Shown one piece after another: positions 1-10,560 of a stretch of 35,913 bases of DNA (position 1 is the stretch's first letter; every line of letters starts with the position of its first letter). Source of the stretch: Paenibacillus bouchesdurhonensis (lineage in GTDB: Bacteria > Bacillota > Bacilli > Paenibacillales > Paenibacillaceae); NCBI RefSeq assembly GCF_900155685.1, contig NZ_LT732548.1, positions 812 to 36,724 of the forward strand, written 5' to 3'. The translations under genes were made by a program, and so were the position numbers. The notes beneath the pieces are model-generated. The model was not told where the DNA came from, searched no databases, and worked only from the letters and a program-made list of their open reading frames with translations.

Positions 1-136
1 GGTTGCCTACGTATTACTCACCCGTCCGCCGCTAAGTTATTTCGGAAGCAAGCTTCCAAAATAACTTCGCTCGACTTGCATGTATTAGGCACGCCGCCAG
101 CGTTCGTCCTGAGCCAGGATCAAACTCTCCATTAAA
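1..136 (-). rRNA. rrs: 16S ribosomal RNA, 5' end (partial)
   Basis: The reverse complement contains the universal 16S start GAGTTTGATCCTGGCTCAG, followed by the conserved GACGAACGCTGGCGGCGTGC and, after the V1 hairpin, GACGGGTGAGTAATACGTAG. V1 and the GGCAACC that follows look like Paenibacillus. Only about 136 nt of the gene are present; it runs off the low-coordinate edge. The mature 5' end is estimated at about 136 by analogy with the E. coli and B. subtilis termini and is accurate only to a few bases. Confidence 0.97.
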
Positions 137-330
137 GGTGAAAGGAAGTTTTACCCGAAGGCAATTTCTCTTTCAGCTAAGTGTTTGACTTGCTCATTTT
201 GAATCTGACGAGATCAGATTTGCATCTGACTCTATTTTTAGATTTCACTTCCGTGAAACCCGCTCACTCGTTGTTCAGTTTTCAAAGATCAACTTTGTTT
301 CTCTTGCGTCGCCGTGTTTCAGTGGCAACT
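137..330 (-). promoter_or_regulatory. rrn leader with boxA-like antitermination motif and processing hairpins
   Basis: The transcribed leader before 16S contains GATCTTTGAAAACTGAACAA (269-290 region), the conserved element found before Firmicute 16S genes. Two hairpins follow: a perfect 7-bp stem at 202-220, and an imperfect stem at 140-174 closed by a TTCG tetraloop directly next to the mature 16S end. Antitermination and RNase-processing roles are inferred from the position and from known rrn operons. Confidence 0.75.
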
Positions 331-335
331 TTCTA

Positions 336-364
336 ATCATACATCACCGGGCAATAAATTGCAA
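336..364 (-). promoter_or_regulatory. rrn promoter P2 (sigma-A type)
   Basis: Minus strand: -35 TTGCAA at 359-364, a 17-bp spacer, and -10 TATGAT at 336-341. This is the promoter nearest to 16S and the second of a tandem pair, as is usual for rrn operons. Confidence 0.8.
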
Positions 365-426
365 GCTTTATTTTCTTATTGCTTGTAAAGCTCTCATTTA
401 AGCTTGTAATTAACGACCGGATATAT

Positions 427-455
427 AATATATCATCTTTTCTATATAGGTGCAA
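427..455 (-). promoter_or_regulatory. rrn promoter P1 (sigma-A type)
   Basis: Minus strand: -35 TTGCAC at 450-455, a 17-bp spacer, and -10 TATATT at 427-432, in very AT-rich DNA. It lies about 90 bp upstream of P2. The remaining sequence between it and lysS (456-562) is AT-rich and shows no other feature. Confidence 0.75.
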
Positions 456-562
456 GCTTTTAAACCTGTTTTTTTAATCCAATTTCATCCATGAATTAAT
501 CATTTGAACTAATCATTTTGATCCCTATTGCTTTGCTGCTTCTACATTCTAATATAAGTACA

Positions 563-592
563 ACGAGCCCAGCTCATAGAAGCCAGGCTCGT
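563..592 (-). terminator. hairpin after lysS, weak terminator candidate
   Basis: A 12-bp stem with two G-U pairs and a 6-nt loop lies just after the lysS stop codon. It is not followed by a clear T-run, so it may stop transcription only partly. Read-through from lysS into the rrn promoters is possible. Confidence 0.4.
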
Positions 593-602
593 CTCATCTA
601 AA

Positions 603-2129
<1,527 letters not shown>

Positions 2130-2206
2130 CTACAACTTAATTTCACAACTTATATTTAGCTTAAGCTTGCATATATGCACACAACTGGAAGGCATCTGAT
2201 AACAGT

Positions 2207-2231
2207 GAAAAAAGCCTCCCCTGGGGAAGCT
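2207..2231 (-). terminator. greA intrinsic terminator
   Basis: On the minus strand the arms AGCTTCCC and GGGAGGCT form a stem closed by a 3-nt loop and followed directly by a run of six T. It lies about 20 nt after the greA stop. Confidence 0.85.
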
Positions 2232-2251
2232 CTTTCAATCAAAATACCGCC

Positions 2252-2728
2252 CTATTTCTTGATATCTACAATTTTATATTGAATCACGCCTGCTGGAACA
2301 GTTACGTCTACGATCGCGCCCTTCTGCTTACCGAGGATCGCTTTGCCTACAGGACTTTCATTTGAAATTTTATTCTGCAGCGGATCGGACTCAGCCGTTC
2401 CAACAATCGCGTATTCCATCGTATCGCCGAACTCCAAATCCTCCACAGTTACCGTTGAACCGATGCTAACCGTGTCGGTATCGATCTCGTCATTATTAAT
2501 GATACGGGCGTTGCGCAGCATTTTTTCAAGGGTAATAATGCGGCCCTCAATAAATGCCTGCTCATTCTTCGCATCCTCATATTCCGAGTTCTCGCTGATA
2601 TCGCCATAACCGATGGCAACTTTAATACGCTCTGCTACCTCGCGGCGTTTAACAGACTTCAAATTCTCAAGCTCTTCTTCCAATCTCTTCAGACCATCTT
2701 GTGTAAGAATAACTTCTTTATCGCTCAT
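2252..2728 (-). CDS. greA: transcript cleavage factor GreA
   Basis: Rescues backtracked RNA polymerase by stimulating cleavage of the nascent RNA in the secondary channel. The open frame extends upstream to a TTG at 2824, but the ATG at 2728 gives [10 protein letters not shown], exactly 158 aa (the family length), and has AGGAG 11 nt upstream. The N-terminal antiparallel coiled coil (about residues 1-75) carries the tip acidic pair in [16 protein letters not shown] (D43, E46). A C-terminal FKBP-like domain follows. The gene is monocistronic: its own consensus promoter, a long leader, and its own terminator. In B. subtilis greA lies elsewhere, so its place between dusB and lysS is a rearrangement. 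Confidence 0.96.
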   Translation of the reverse strand: MSDKEVILTQDGLKRLEEELENLKSVKRREVAERIKVAIGYGDISENSEYEDAKNEQAFIEGRIITLEKMLRNARIINNDEIDTDTVSIGSTVTVEDLEFGDTMEYAIVGTAESDPLQNKISNESPVGKAILGKQKGAIVDVTVPAGVIQYKIVDIKK

Positions 2729-2974
2729 CTCAACCGATTCTCCTGTCATGGAAATAATTTTCGCACTATGCGCGCGGTCATGGGCTCCTTCATTATAAAT
2801 ACCTTCCGCAACGGATGGATCCAATTAAGGTCATCTATTACACCTGCGAGGGCCCGAGTTGCCGCTTTGCCACGGCCGTGAAAATTCACGCATCATTTGA
2901 GAATATCATATGCAAACTCATGGAGCTCAGACCACCCCATGTTGTGGAAGTTATCTCCTGAGGCGAATTTATAC
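2729..2974 (-). other. long greA leader with small open frames and a hairpin
   Basis: About 245 nt separate the predicted start point (~2974) from the greA ATG. A hairpin at 2919-2941 (arms CATGGGG and CTCCATG) contains the ATG of a 15-codon frame (2893-2940; AGGAG lies 14 nt upstream, too far to be ideal). In the same frame, one codon after its TGA, a GTG opens a 47-codon frame (2746-2889). That frame stops just before the greA Shine-Dalgarno. No homologue is recognised and neither frame has a good ribosome site. It could be a leader peptide, a decayed small gene, or chance. Confidence 0.4.
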
Positions 2975-2980
2975 TGAGAA

Positions 2981-3009
2981 ATTATAGGTGAACCCTTTCA
3001 AAATGTCAA
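2981..3009 (-). promoter_or_regulatory. greA promoter, full sigma-A consensus
   Basis: Minus strand: TTGACA at 3004-3009, a 17-bp spacer, and TATAAT at 2981-2986. Both hexamers match consensus exactly. The predicted start is near 2974. The dusB stop lies about 80 bp upstream with no clear terminator between. Confidence 0.92.
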
Positions 3010-3089
3010 TGACAGTACAATTTTCAAATGTAAACGTTTCATGAAGGTTATCTACGCTGAAAAAATACTGTTGTTGTCCCGTACGCAAA

Positions 3090-4091
3090 TTAAGCAGATT
3101 CAGCTGGGTCGGAACTCTCACTTGATACGTTAGCGACAAAATTCTCAAGAATTCGTACCATCTCATCCCGCTTGGTCTCTTCCATGATAACGTCCTTGAT
3201 TCGAGCCGCGCCCTTCATGCTTTTCAGATACCAGGCCAAATGCTTTCGCATTTCCCGTACAGCGACGTTCTCGCCCTTGAGAGCTGCCAAACGATCCATA
3301 TGAAGAATCGCGATGCGAATCTTCTCCTCCGCCCCCGGTTCAGGCAGCAGTTCACCTGTCTTAAGATACTCCACCGTACGATAAAGCATCCACGGATTCC
3401 CAAGTGCGCCGCGGCCGATCATGACGCCGTCGCATCCGGTCTGCTCCAGCATCCGCTTCGCATCCTCCGGCGTGACGACATCCCCGTTCCCAATAACAGG
3501 AATCGACACAGCTTCTTTAACCTGTTTGATAAAGCTCCAGTCCGCTTTCCCCGTATACAGCTGCTCCCGGGTACGGCCGTGAACACTGACCGCCTTGCCC
3601 CCGGCTTGTTCTACCGCCTTCGCATTATCCACCACATAAATATGCTCGGCATCCCAACCGATCCGCATTTTAACGGTCACCGGCTTGCTAACGGCATTCA
3701 CTACTGCGGATACCATCTCATAGATTTTATTCGGATCAAGCAGCCAACGCGCTCCAGCATCGCATTTTGTAACCTTTGGAACGGGGCAGCCCATATTAAT
3801 ATCAATAATGTCGGCATTCGTCTCCTGATCGACGACCTTTGCCGCCTCTACCAGTGATTCGCGATCCCCGCCAAAAATCTGCAGGCTGAGCGGTTTCTCC
3901 CGCTCGTCCACAAACAGCATTTCTTTCGTACGCTTATTCCCATGGATGATCGCTTTATCACTGACCATCTCTGCGCACACAAGGCCTGTTCCAAATTCTT
4001 TGGCAATCAGTCGGAAGGCTGGATTACATACGCCCGCCATCGGCGCAAGCACAACCTGGTTCTTCATTTCAATATCGCCGATTTTCAGCAT
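3090..4091 (-). CDS. dusB: tRNA-dihydrouridine synthase
   Basis: 333 aa FMN enzyme that reduces specific uridines of tRNA to dihydrouridine with NAD(P)H. It has a TIM-barrel N-terminal part with the FMN-binding start [13 protein letters not shown] (about 15-27). The Dus signature [16 protein letters not shown] (about 98-113) contains the catalytic Cys102. HGRTREQLY and the phosphate-binding stretch VIGNGDV...[13 protein letters not shown] follow; a helical tRNA-binding domain is at the C-terminus. The start ATG has AGGAGG 7 nt upstream. It is the last gene of the folate operon, 69 nt after yazB, the same order as B. subtilis folK-yazB-dusB-lysS except for the greA inserted downstream. Confidence 0.96.
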   Translation of the reverse strand: MLKIGDIEMKNQVVLAPMAGVCNPAFRLIAKEFGTGLVCAEMVSDKAIIHGNKRTKEMLFVDEREKPLSLQIFGGDRESLVEAAKVVDQETNADIIDINMGCPVPKVTKCDAGARWLLDPNKIYEMVSAVVNAVSKPVTVKMRIGWDAEHIYVVDNAKAVEQAGGKAVSVHGRTREQLYTGKADWSFIKQVKEAVSIPVIGNGDVVTPEDAKRMLEQTGCDGVMIGRGALGNPWMLYRTVEYLKTGELLPEPGAEEKIRIAILHMDRLAALKGENVAVREMRKHLAWYLKSMKGAARIKDVIMEETKRDEMVRILENFVANVSSESSDPAESA

Positions 4092-4160
4092 AAGATCCCC
4101 TCCTAGTTATATTATTGTCGAGCTTTCTCGGAAGTTGTAGCATTTCCCCTGCAAAACGAT

Positions 4161-4367
4161 TTATTTTGAAGACTTCAATTCGGACAACGAAATGCCCAAA
4201 ACGTCCACAATTTTAATTAAAATTTGATCTTCAGCGCGTCGGTTCCCACGTTCAATAGCTCCTAGGACGGCAAGTGATACGCCGGATTGCTCCGCAAGCT
4301 GCTGCTGTGTGAACCCCTTCAGTTTTCGAAAAGCCCGGATTCGCTGCGCCAGTTGCAAGTTTTCCAA
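4161..4367 (-). CDS. yazB: small XRE-family helix-turn-helix protein (YazB)
   Basis: 68 aa DNA-binding protein of the Cro/C1 (HTH_3) type, occupying nearly the whole chain: QRIRAFRKLKGFTQQQLAEQ is helices 1-2 and SGVSLAVLGAIERGNR the recognition helix region. The open frame runs back to 4547 inside folK, but that part is the folK sequence out of frame. The TTG at 4367 has AGGAAGG 9 nt upstream and gives the length of B. subtilis YazB, so a TTG start overlapping the folK end by 49 nt is chosen. Target genes are unknown. Its fixed place in the folate operon suggests a local regulatory role, but that is only inference. Confidence 0.88.
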   Translation of the reverse strand: MENLQLAQRIRAFRKLKGFTQQQLAEQSGVSLAVLGAIERGNRRAEDQILIKIVDVLGISLSELKSSK

Positions 4368-4867
4368 TAACGTACGCCTTCCTTTCCACTCATGCTGATT
4401 AATGCTTCTTGGGTGCGTCGGTATAAACCGGAAGATTCCCCCTCTGAAACGATGTCTGTCAAGGGAACAAGTACAAAAGCACGCTCCATCATCCGCGGAT
4501 GCGGCAAAGTCAATAATGGGGTGTCTATGTTTTGGCCTTCTACCCATAACAGATCCAAATCCACAGTCCGCGGCCCGAAGCGGATTAACCGCTCGCGTCC
4601 AAGCTCAAGCTCAATATGCTGCATGACAGTCAGCAGCGCTTCAGGATTCAACGTTGTCTGTACCGCCGCAGCCATATTTACAAAACAGGGCTGATCCAGA
4701 TACCCTACGGGATCAGTCTCGTACAACTTGGAGTAGCGAAGCACCTTAATTTCCGGGTGGGCATCCAGCCGGTTCAGCGCCTCCATCAACGTCGCCTCTC
4801 GGTCACCAAGGTTGGCCCCTAAAGCAATATAAGCCTCTGAGGTTCCAGAGGTCGGATGTGTATTCAT
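4319..4867 (-). CDS. folK: 2-amino-4-hydroxy-6-hydroxymethyldihydropteridine pyrophosphokinase
   Basis: About 182 aa (HPPK). It transfers pyrophosphate from ATP to 6-hydroxymethyl-dihydropterin, the step before FolP. Family motifs: YIALGANLGDRE near the N-terminus, the signature RFGPRTVDLDLLW, and LPHPRMMERAFVLVPL. The ATG at 4867 has AAGGTG 9 nt upstream. A GTG at 4879 overlapping the folB stop is possible but lacks a ribosome site. The tail after about residue 150 is longer than usual (MSGKEGVRYWKTCNWRSESG) and overlaps yazB in another frame. Confidence 0.95.
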   Translation of the reverse strand: MNTHPTSGTSEAYIALGANLGDREATLMEALNRLDAHPEIKVLRYSKLYETDPVGYLDQPCFVNMAAAVQTTLNPEALLTVMQHIELELGRERLIRFGPRTVDLDLLWVEGQNIDTPLLTLPHPRMMERAFVLVPLTDIVSEGESSGLYRRTQEALISMSGKEGVRYWKTCNWRSESGLFEN

Positions 4868-4875
4868 CGCACGTC

Positions 4876-5238
4876 TCACCTTCTAGATCGGTGTATTTCC
4901 ACCGTCACACCTTCAAAATGAATATCAAATGGCGGATGCGGCTTCGTAACATGAACCGTTAACGCATCTATCATAGTATAAGTGTCCAAAACAGAGGATG
5001 CAATATGTTCTGCAAGTGCTTCGATTAATTTGAAACTTTTTCTTTCGACAATTCCCCGCAGCAGTTCATGGATTTCGGCATAGTTCACCGTTTTGCTCAA
5101 ATCGTCGGTCTGCCCGGCTTCCCGCAAGTCCAACTCTAACTCCAAATCGACATAGAAGCGCTGGCCGAGCTTGCGCTCTTCCTCAAAAACACCATGGTAG
5201 CCGTAATATTCCATGCGCCTTAGCACCATTTTATCCAT
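4876..5238 (-). CDS. folB: dihydroneopterin aldolase
   Basis: 120 aa, the normal size. It cleaves 7,8-dihydroneopterin to hydroxymethyl-dihydropterin and glycolaldehyde in folate synthesis. Visible family features: YGYHGVFEEERKLGQRF with the pterin-binding Glu region near the N-terminus, NYAE in the middle, and the C-terminal KPHPPF containing the catalytic Lys. Family members assemble into octamers. The ATG is preceded by AGGGTGG. It sits 58 nt after folP, and its stop touches the folK start region, so it is clearly co-transcribed. Confidence 0.96.
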   Translation of the reverse strand: MDKMVLRRMEYYGYHGVFEEERKLGQRFYVDLELELDLREAGQTDDLSKTVNYAEIHELLRGIVERKSFKLIEALAEHIASSVLDTYTMIDALTVHVTKPHPPFDIHFEGVTVEIHRSRR

Positions 5239-5296
5239 TATTTATCCACCCTTTCTTTTCCTGATCACCAAACTATACTTCGTTAAATCATCCACT

Positions 5297-6133
5297 CTAA
5301 ATATAAACAATGGAATCGCACATTTTAGCCATGCGTTTCATTTCCTTCACATCATGAACCCGCATGATTTGACAGCCTTGGGCGATGCCCAGCGCTACCG
5401 TTGCTGCCGTTCCCATAATCAGCTCATCTACCGGCAAATCTAGCGTAGTACGGATAAATCTTTTTCGGGACGTGCCCAGCAAAAGAGGAAAGCCCAGCTT
5501 CATCAGCCGATCCAGTTCCTTCATCACACGCAAATTTTCATCATAGTCTTTCGCGAACCCAATCCCCGGGTCAAGTATAATCTGCTCATCCCTAACTCCG
5601 GCTCGCCGTGCAATCTCCACGCTATCCAGCAGATCCGCTTCTATATCCTGCATTAAGTCCCGATAGTCCCGATCCTGACGGTTATGCATTAAAATGACGG
5701 GACATTGATACTCCGCTGCCACTTCTGCCATGAGCGGGTCTGCCTTGCAGCCCCATATATCATTGATGATATGAGCGCCTGCAGCAAGCGACCGTCTCGC
5801 CACCTCGGCTTTATACGTATCCACAGATATCGGAATTTGAGGGGCTTGGCGGTGTATGGCCTCTACAATAGGTATAACCCGCTCCAACTCCTCCTCTAAC
5901 GACACGGGGTCATGACCCGGACGGGTCGATTCCCCGCCAATATCGATCATATCCGCTCCGTCACGGATCATTTCAAGCGCATGAGCAACGGCCCGGTCTA
6001 TATGATTATATCGCCCGCCATCGGAGAAGGAATCAGGGGTTACGTTTAAAATCCCCATGATTAATGTCCGTCCGCCGAGCTTTAGCTCCGTATCGCCACA
6101 TTGATAAGTTCGTTGATACAACGTAGGCTGCAT
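5297..6133 (-). CDS. folP: dihydropteroate synthase
   Basis: 278 aa TIM-barrel enzyme joining hydroxymethyl-dihydropterin pyrophosphate to p-aminobenzoate; it is the sulfonamide target. Diagnostic motifs: MGILNVTPDSFSDGG (26-40), DIGGESTRPG (64-73), DPGIGFAKD (187-195), LLGTSRKRF (217-225, containing the substrate-phosphate Ser/Arg/Lys) and RVHDV near the C-terminus. No obvious departures from a sulfonamide-sensitive sequence were assessed. It lies in the operon pabB-pabA-pabC-folP-folB-folK, 58 nt after pabC, so pABA made by the first three products feeds this enzyme. Confidence 0.97.
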   Translation of the reverse strand: MQPTLYQRTYQCGDTELKLGGRTLIMGILNVTPDSFSDGGRYNHIDRAVAHALEMIRDGADMIDIGGESTRPGHDPVSLEEELERVIPIVEAIHRQAPQIPISVDTYKAEVARRSLAAGAHIINDIWGCKADPLMAEVAAEYQCPVILMHNRQDRDYRDLMQDIEADLLDSVEIARRAGVRDEQIILDPGIGFAKDYDENLRVMKELDRLMKLGFPLLLGTSRKRFIRTTLDLPVDELIMGTAATVALGIAQGCQIMRVHDVKEMKRMAKMCDSIVYI

Positions 6134-6191
6134 ATTATTTTGCGATCTCCCTTCTATCCTTTTATCTTTGTTGCCTTGTATCCTCTGCCTT

Positions 6192-7079
6192 CTATACGCC
6201 AGTGCTGCCTCTATAGCTATCTAAAAGCATTTCCGTAATAGGCCCAATCATTCCAGCCCCTATCGAATATCTCAAGCCTTCCGGCTCAACTAATGTCGTT
6301 ACTGGCACCAGCTCCTGAATTGAATTCGTTAGGAAAATCTCCTCCGCCGCAACCAGTTCATCCCAAGTATAGCGCCCCTCTTCATATTGCAGACCTTGAC
6401 GCCTGGCGAGCTCCATCACAAAGGTTCGAGTAATTCCGGGTAAAATGCCTGTTCCGATCTCGGGCGTAAATAATTTTCCTCCGCGCACAAAAAATAAATT
6501 GCTGACGATTCCCTCCGCCAAATGTCCTTCAGCCGTCAAGAGCAATCCTTCGGGCGCACCCTTTGGACGGGAGTCCCTGCTTAACCCCGCCAGCTCGCGC
6601 TTGGCCAGGATATTATTCATATAGTGGAGCGACTTGTGCCTAATCTTGCCCTCCGGCGTATTGCGGGGCGTGGTTAAACACCATAACTCCTTGCCCTTTA
6701 TATACAGCTCAGAATCCAATTCCGGCAATGGCTTCACATATATAATGACGGATGGCTCCGCGTAATCTTCCGGCGGCAAGCCAAGCGGCCCCGCTCCCGC
6801 CGACACCGTCAGCCGAATATATCCATCCAGCAATTCATTGGCCTCCAGCAATTGAGCGATCTCGAATCGCAGCAGCTCTTCCCGCGTATCATAACGTATG
6901 CCTAGATCACGGCAGCCTCCACGAAGTCTTTCTAAATGCCGATCCAGTAAAAATGGTTGTCCCCGATACGTTCGGAACGTCTCGAACAGTCCCATTCCGT
7001 ACATGAAGCCGTGATCCATTACGGATATCACGGCTTCAGCAGCTGGGGTAGGAACTCCATTCACCCCAATATAATTCAT
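6192..7079 (-). CDS. pabC: aminodeoxychorismate lyase
   Basis: 295 aa fold-type IV PLP enzyme that releases pyruvate from 4-amino-4-deoxychorismate to give p-aminobenzoate. [10 protein letters not shown] (27-36) is the active-site entrance; the PLP-binding lysine is Lys149 in [21 protein letters not shown] and GILPGITR are the cofactor phosphate-binding segments. It shares this fold with branched-chain and D-amino acid aminotransferases; the assignment rests on the neighbouring pabA/pabB/folP. Its ATG overlaps the pabA stop (ATGA), indicating translational coupling. Confidence 0.94.
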   Translation of the reverse strand: MNYIGVNGVPTPAAEAVISVMDHGFMYGMGLFETFRTYRGQPFLLDRHLERLRGGCRDLGIRYDTREELLRFEIAQLLEANELLDGYIRLTVSAGAGPLGLPPEDYAEPSVIIYVKPLPELDSELYIKGKELWCLTTPRNTPEGKIRHKSLHYMNNILAKRELAGLSRDSRPKGAPEGLLLTAEGHLAEGIVSNLFFVRGGKLFTPEIGTGILPGITRTFVMELARRQGLQYEEGRYTWDELVAAEEIFLTNSIQELVPVTTLVEPEGLRYSIGAGMIGPITEMLLDSYRGSTGV

Positions 7080-7657
7080 ACCCCTGCCCCCGCCTTGCGG
7101 TTCAGGAAGTTGCGAAGAATTTGATGGCCGTGATCGGTAATAATCGATTCCGGATGGAATTGAACTCCTTCGACGGCATATGTTTTATGGCGCAAACCCA
7201 TAATTTCGCCTTCTTCAGTCTCAGCGGTAATCTCCAAACAGTCCGGGAGGCTGGAGCGTTCCATGATCAGCGAATGATAGCGGGTAGCGGTAAACGGTGA
7301 GGGGAGTCCCGTAAATACAGACTCGCCCTTATGATGGATCGGCGATGTCTTACCATGCATCAGTCGTTCCGCCCGCACGACCTTGCCTCCAAAGGCTTGA
7401 CCAATGGCCTGATGGCCCAGACACACGCCAAAGATCGGGATCGCTCCCTTGAACCGTTCAATAACATCTAAGGTAATACCAGCCTCATTTGGCGTACAAG
7501 GCCCCGGAGACAGTAGAATGTGATCGGGCTTCAGCTCTTCGATGCCTTGCAAATCAATTTCATCATTTCGGCGTACAATGATTTCTTCCCCAAGCTCGCC
7601 CAAATACTGTACGAGATTGTACGTAAAAGAATCGTAATTATCGATAACCAGTATCAT
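7076..7657 (-). CDS. pabA: glutamine amidotransferase subunit of aminodeoxychorismate synthase (PabA/TrpG)
   Basis: 193 aa class I (triad) amidotransferase. It hydrolyses glutamine and passes ammonia to PabB. The oxyanion strand [13 protein letters not shown] is at 48-60. The nucleophile is Cys79 in [11 protein letters not shown], and His168 with Glu170 in VQFHPES complete the triad. In B. subtilis the equivalent protein also serves anthranilate synthase; whether a separate trpG exists here cannot be seen from this window. Four-nt ATGA overlaps with pabB upstream and pabC downstream suggest tight coupling of the three subunits. Confidence 0.95.
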   Translation of the reverse strand: MILVIDNYDSFTYNLVQYLGELGEEIIVRRNDEIDLQGIEELKPDHILLSPGPCTPNEAGITLDVIERFKGAIPIFGVCLGHQAIGQAFGGKVVRAERLMHGKTSPIHHKGESVFTGLPSPFTATRYHSLIMERSSLPDCLEITAETEEGEIMGLRHKTYAVEGVQFHPESIITDHGHQILRNFLNRKAGAGV

Positions 7658-9237
7658 AACTTCATCCCCTGTCTTTGGCCTTCCGCGGCGATTTCCTCAC
7701 TCAACCCGACCGCCATCGTGATAGCTCTGGCTTTATTATGGCATTCCCTGTATTCCCGATAAGGCTCGGAATCAATGACGATTCCTGCGCCGACCTGAAT
7801 ATGTCCTACGCCGTCCTTAACGACCAGCGTACGTATAATAATATTTAATTCCATATTTCCGTTGTAGTCAATCCACCCCATTGCACCGGTATATGGCCCG
7901 CGGGTCACAGGCTCCAGCTCCTCGATAATCTCCATCGTCCTGACCTTCGGAGCACCTGTAATAGTTCCCCCTGGAAATACGGCAGCAATTACGTCAAATG
8001 GGGTCTTCCCTGCGTCCAGCTGCCCCTCCACCTGAGACACCAGATGCATGACATGGGAATAGTACTCGATAACCATCAGCTCGCTGGCCTTTACCGTACC
8101 GTACTTAGACACGCGCCCCAAGTCGTTGCGCAGCAAATCAACAAGCATAATATGCTCTGCGCGCTCCTTCTCGCTGCCCAGCAGCTCGCGAGCCATTGCC
8201 TCGTCCTCTTCTATCGTAGCGCCACGGCGCCGCGTACCGGCGATAGGACGGGTGGCCATCTTTCCTTGCTCCAGCTTTACAAGCAGCTCCGGCGAGACGG
8301 AGACGAGCTGAAAATCGGGAAAGCGAAGCAAACCCATATAAGGAGATGGATTCAACAATCTCAACCATTCATAAATCTCCTCCGGCGCAGTTGTGAGAGG
8401 AATGCCACGACGCAAGGACAAATTCACCTGAAACACGTCGCCCGCCGCAATATACTCCTGCACCTGGCGTACAGCTGCTTCAAAATCCTTTTGGACAAAA
8501 GAGATGGAAGAGGAGCGCTCCAAAATATCGTCCCACTCGGCCGACGAAGCATCTCTTGCCGCTAGTGCAGCTTGCCGACCCTTTGCTTTTCCCGCCAAGG
8601 CTCCATGCTCAGCCTCATATAATATCTCATTCCATCGATCCAGCATCAGCGATGCCCGCCGCCCTGCCCCTTCAAATGCCTCGGCCAGTGGCAAAGTAGA
8701 GTTTCCCGCTCCGACAGGATAATGAACGATCGCGTATACCTCGCCATACTCGTGGTCGAACACCCATAGCTCTTCCATACGCATCCATATATAATCGTCG
8801 ATCTGGAGATCATCCTCAGCCATAACCGGAAGACGTTCAAGAGAGTGGGCAACATCATAACTAAGGTACCCTACCCCGCCTCCGCTGAATTTAGGCAGTC
8901 CGGGAAGCGCAGGAGATATAAAAGGCTTCAACCACTCGCGGAGTACATCCAACGGCCGTCCTTCGACTTGTACAATTTGACCTGTAGGGACGTCCTCGAT
9001 GCGAGCCGTGTTCCCTTTTCCACGAATGATCGATAACGGCTCCAATCCGAGAAAAGTATACCGACCGTCCTTGCCGCTCTCAAGCACAAAGGAGTACGGA
9101 TGCGCCTTATCCCAAGCCTGCGCCCAATCGTTTGGCAGGCGGGAGCCCGATTTCATTTTGACAACATAGGGAAGCACCGTCCAGTTTCCTTCCGCAGCCC
9201 AGTTCTCCCAATGCTCCCATCCTGTAATGATAACCAT
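7654..9237 (-). CDS. pabB: aminodeoxychorismate synthase component I
   Basis: 527 aa chorismate-utilising enzyme that aminates chorismate at C4 with ammonia from PabA. The N-terminal TrpE_N-like domain spans about 30-190. The chorismate-binding domain occupies the C-terminal 260 residues: [35 protein letters not shown], the Mg-binding [18 protein letters not shown] region, and [13 protein letters not shown]. It has PIAGT rather than the PIKGT of E. coli PabB; B. subtilis PabB is recalled to have the same alanine, so this does not make it TrpE, and pabC and folP alongside support PabB. The ATG has GGAGG 12 nt upstream. First gene of the folate operon. Confidence 0.93.
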   Translation of the reverse strand: MVIITGWEHWENWAAEGNWTVLPYVVKMKSGSRLPNDWAQAWDKAHPYSFVLESGKDGRYTFLGLEPLSIIRGKGNTARIEDVPTGQIVQVEGRPLDVLREWLKPFISPALPGLPKFSGGGVGYLSYDVAHSLERLPVMAEDDLQIDDYIWMRMEELWVFDHEYGEVYAIVHYPVGAGNSTLPLAEAFEGAGRRASLMLDRWNEILYEAEHGALAGKAKGRQAALAARDASSAEWDDILERSSSISFVQKDFEAAVRQVQEYIAAGDVFQVNLSLRRGIPLTTAPEEIYEWLRLLNPSPYMGLLRFPDFQLVSVSPELLVKLEQGKMATRPIAGTRRRGATIEEDEAMARELLGSEKERAEHIMLVDLLRNDLGRVSKYGTVKASELMVIEYYSHVMHLVSQVEGQLDAGKTPFDVIAAVFPGGTITGAPKVRTMEIIEELEPVTRGPYTGAMGWIDYNGNMELNIIIRTLVVKDGVGHIQVGAGIVIDSEPYREYRECHNKARAITMAVGLSEEIAAEGQRQGMKL

Positions 9238-9282
9238 GCTATGTCATTACCTCCAGCCCTTCATGCTTTCTTGTTGCTAGCT

Positions 9283-9311
9283 AGTATACTAGAACCTTAT
9301 TCTGTTGAACA
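9283..9311 (-). promoter_or_regulatory. possible pabB operon promoter with palindrome
   Basis: A TATACT -10-like hexamer (9283-9288) lies inside a perfect 12-bp palindrome CTAGTATACTAG (9281-9292). The only -35 at 17 bp is a poor TGTTCA (9306-9311). The palindrome over the -10 could be an operator. No regulator is known from the window. Confidence 0.4.
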
Positions 9312-9368
9312 TCCCTACACCACATGCAATATGTGCAAAAAGCAAAGACTTGCACAAAACATATAATA

Positions 9369-9402
9369 ACCCCCATACCGTCTAACACAAGCGGTTGGGG
9401 GT
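9369..9402 (-). terminator. cysK terminator
   Basis: On the minus strand the arms ACCCCCA and TGGGGGT, with an inner CCG/CGG pairing, lie about 25 nt after the cysK stop and are followed by TTATTATAT. The T-run is interrupted, so the terminator may be leaky. Confidence 0.7.
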
Positions 9403-9428
9403 CATTCAATTTATTGGAGCCGCAGCTC

Positions 9429-10367
9429 TTAACCTTCGAAATTGTACAGCGGCGTGCTCAGGTAACGTTCGCCGTTACTTGGAACAACAGCCACGACGCG
9501 TTTGCCTTTACCCAGCTCTTTAGCTACTTTAAGGGCAGCGAAGATCGCCGCACCGGAGGAAATCCCGGAAAGAATACCTTCCTCTTTAGCAACGAGACGG
9601 GCTTGCTCGAACGCTTCGTCGTTCTCTACATGAATGATCTCATCATAGATTTCACGATTCAGAATTTCAGGGACGAAGTTAGCCCCCAGGCCTTGGATTT
9701 TATGCGGCCCAGGCTTGCCACCCGAGAGGATTGGAGAAGCGGCTGGCTCGACAGCAAAAATCTTAATCTCTGGGAAACGCTTCTTCAATACTTCGCCAGC
9801 ACCCGTAATCGTACCGCCTGTTCCGATCCCCGCTACGAATGCATCCAGCTTACCGTCAAGGGAATCAATCGCTTCAACGATTTCCGGACCCGTCGTCTCG
9901 CGGTGAATTTTCACATTCGCCTGCGTTCTGAACTGATCGGCTAGGAAATAGTCCGGATTCTCAGACAGGATTTGCTCAGCCTTCTTCACGGCACCATTCA
10001 TGCCTTCGGCTCCCGGAGTCAATACAAGCTCGGCTCCATAAGCACGCAGCAGGTTGCGGCGCTCAATACTCATCGTCTCAGGCATAACGATAACCGCTTT
10101 ATATCCTTTAGCTGCAGCAACAAGCGCCAGCCCAATTCCGGTATTACCGCTAGTTGCTTCGATAATCGTTCCGCCCGGCTTCAGTTTGCCCGCTTTCTCA
10201 GCTTCTTCCACGATGCTGATCGCAATCCGATCCTTAACGCTGGCGCCCGGGTTTTGGTATTCCAGCTTCACATAAATTTCTGCGCTATCCTCCGGTACAA
10301 TGCGATTCAAGCGGACAAGCGGCGTATCCCCGATCAAATCTGTTACGTTGTTAACGATTCTAGCCAT
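9429..10367 (-). CDS. cysK: cysteine synthase (O-acetylserine sulfhydrylase A)
   Basis: 312 aa PLP enzyme making cysteine from O-acetylserine and sulfide. Lys45 in NPGASVKDR holds PLP, SGNTG (74-78) binds the substrate, and [11 protein letters not shown] binds the PLP phosphate. Length and C-terminus are typical of CysK, with no cystathionine-beta-synthase CBS domain. The ATG has GGGAGG 7 nt upstream. It has its own promoter (10520-10549) and terminator, so it is monocistronic. In B. subtilis it lies at the same place between hslO and pabB, where a peptidyl-prolyl isomerase gene (yacD) separates it from hslO; that gene is absent here. Confidence 0.96.
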   Translation of the reverse strand: MARIVNNVTDLIGDTPLVRLNRIVPEDSAEIYVKLEYQNPGASVKDRIAISIVEEAEKAGKLKPGGTIIEATSGNTGIGLALVAAAKGYKAVIVMPETMSIERRNLLRAYGAELVLTPGAEGMNGAVKKAEQILSENPDYFLADQFRTQANVKIHRETTGPEIVEAIDSLDGKLDAFVAGIGTGGTITGAGEVLKKRFPEIKIFAVEPAASPILSGGKPGPHKIQGLGANFVPEILNREIYDEIIHVENDEAFEQARLVAKEEGILSGISSGAAIFAALKVAKELGKGKRVVAVVPSNGERYLSTPLYNFEG

Positions 10368-10519
10368 ACGAAAACCTCCCTGAATTGTTAAAAATATAAT
10401 AATTAAGGTTGCAGGACAATCTAATCTAGTTGCAAAAAAACGAAAGAGGAGTGGAATTTTCTACGTTTCTCCTGCCCTCATTTATTTCCGAGTAATTAAG
10501 TTGGTATTGTTCTTTCATT

Positions 10520-10549
10520 ATCTTAACAATCAGCGGTGGCAGTTGTCAA
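10520..10549 (-). promoter_or_regulatory. cysK promoter
   Basis: Minus strand: TTGACA (10544-10549), an 18-bp spacer, and TAAGAT (10520-10525). The predicted start near 10513 leaves a leader of about 145 nt before the cysK ATG. The leader contains a run of seven T after only a weak 5-bp stem (AGGAG/CTCCT). No T-box or SAM-riboswitch signature was found in it. An AT-rich stretch near the start could bind a CymR-like regulator, but this is not demonstrable by eye. Confidence 0.75.
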
Positions 10550-10560
10550 GAATGGATATT

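Noticed and set aside
2746..2940. In-frame TGA in the greA leader as selenocysteine or read-through
   Set aside because: No SECIS-like element, no selenoprotein family and no sign of a conserved protein across the stop.
7654..9237. pabB could be trpE because it has PIAGT instead of PIKGT
   Set aside because: pabC, folP, folB and folK are in the same operon and no other trp gene is present; B. subtilis PabB is recalled to have the same alanine.
10430..10490. Attenuator terminator in the cysK leader
   Set aside because: Only a 5-bp stem with a 17-nt loop and six bases before the T-run; too weak to call.
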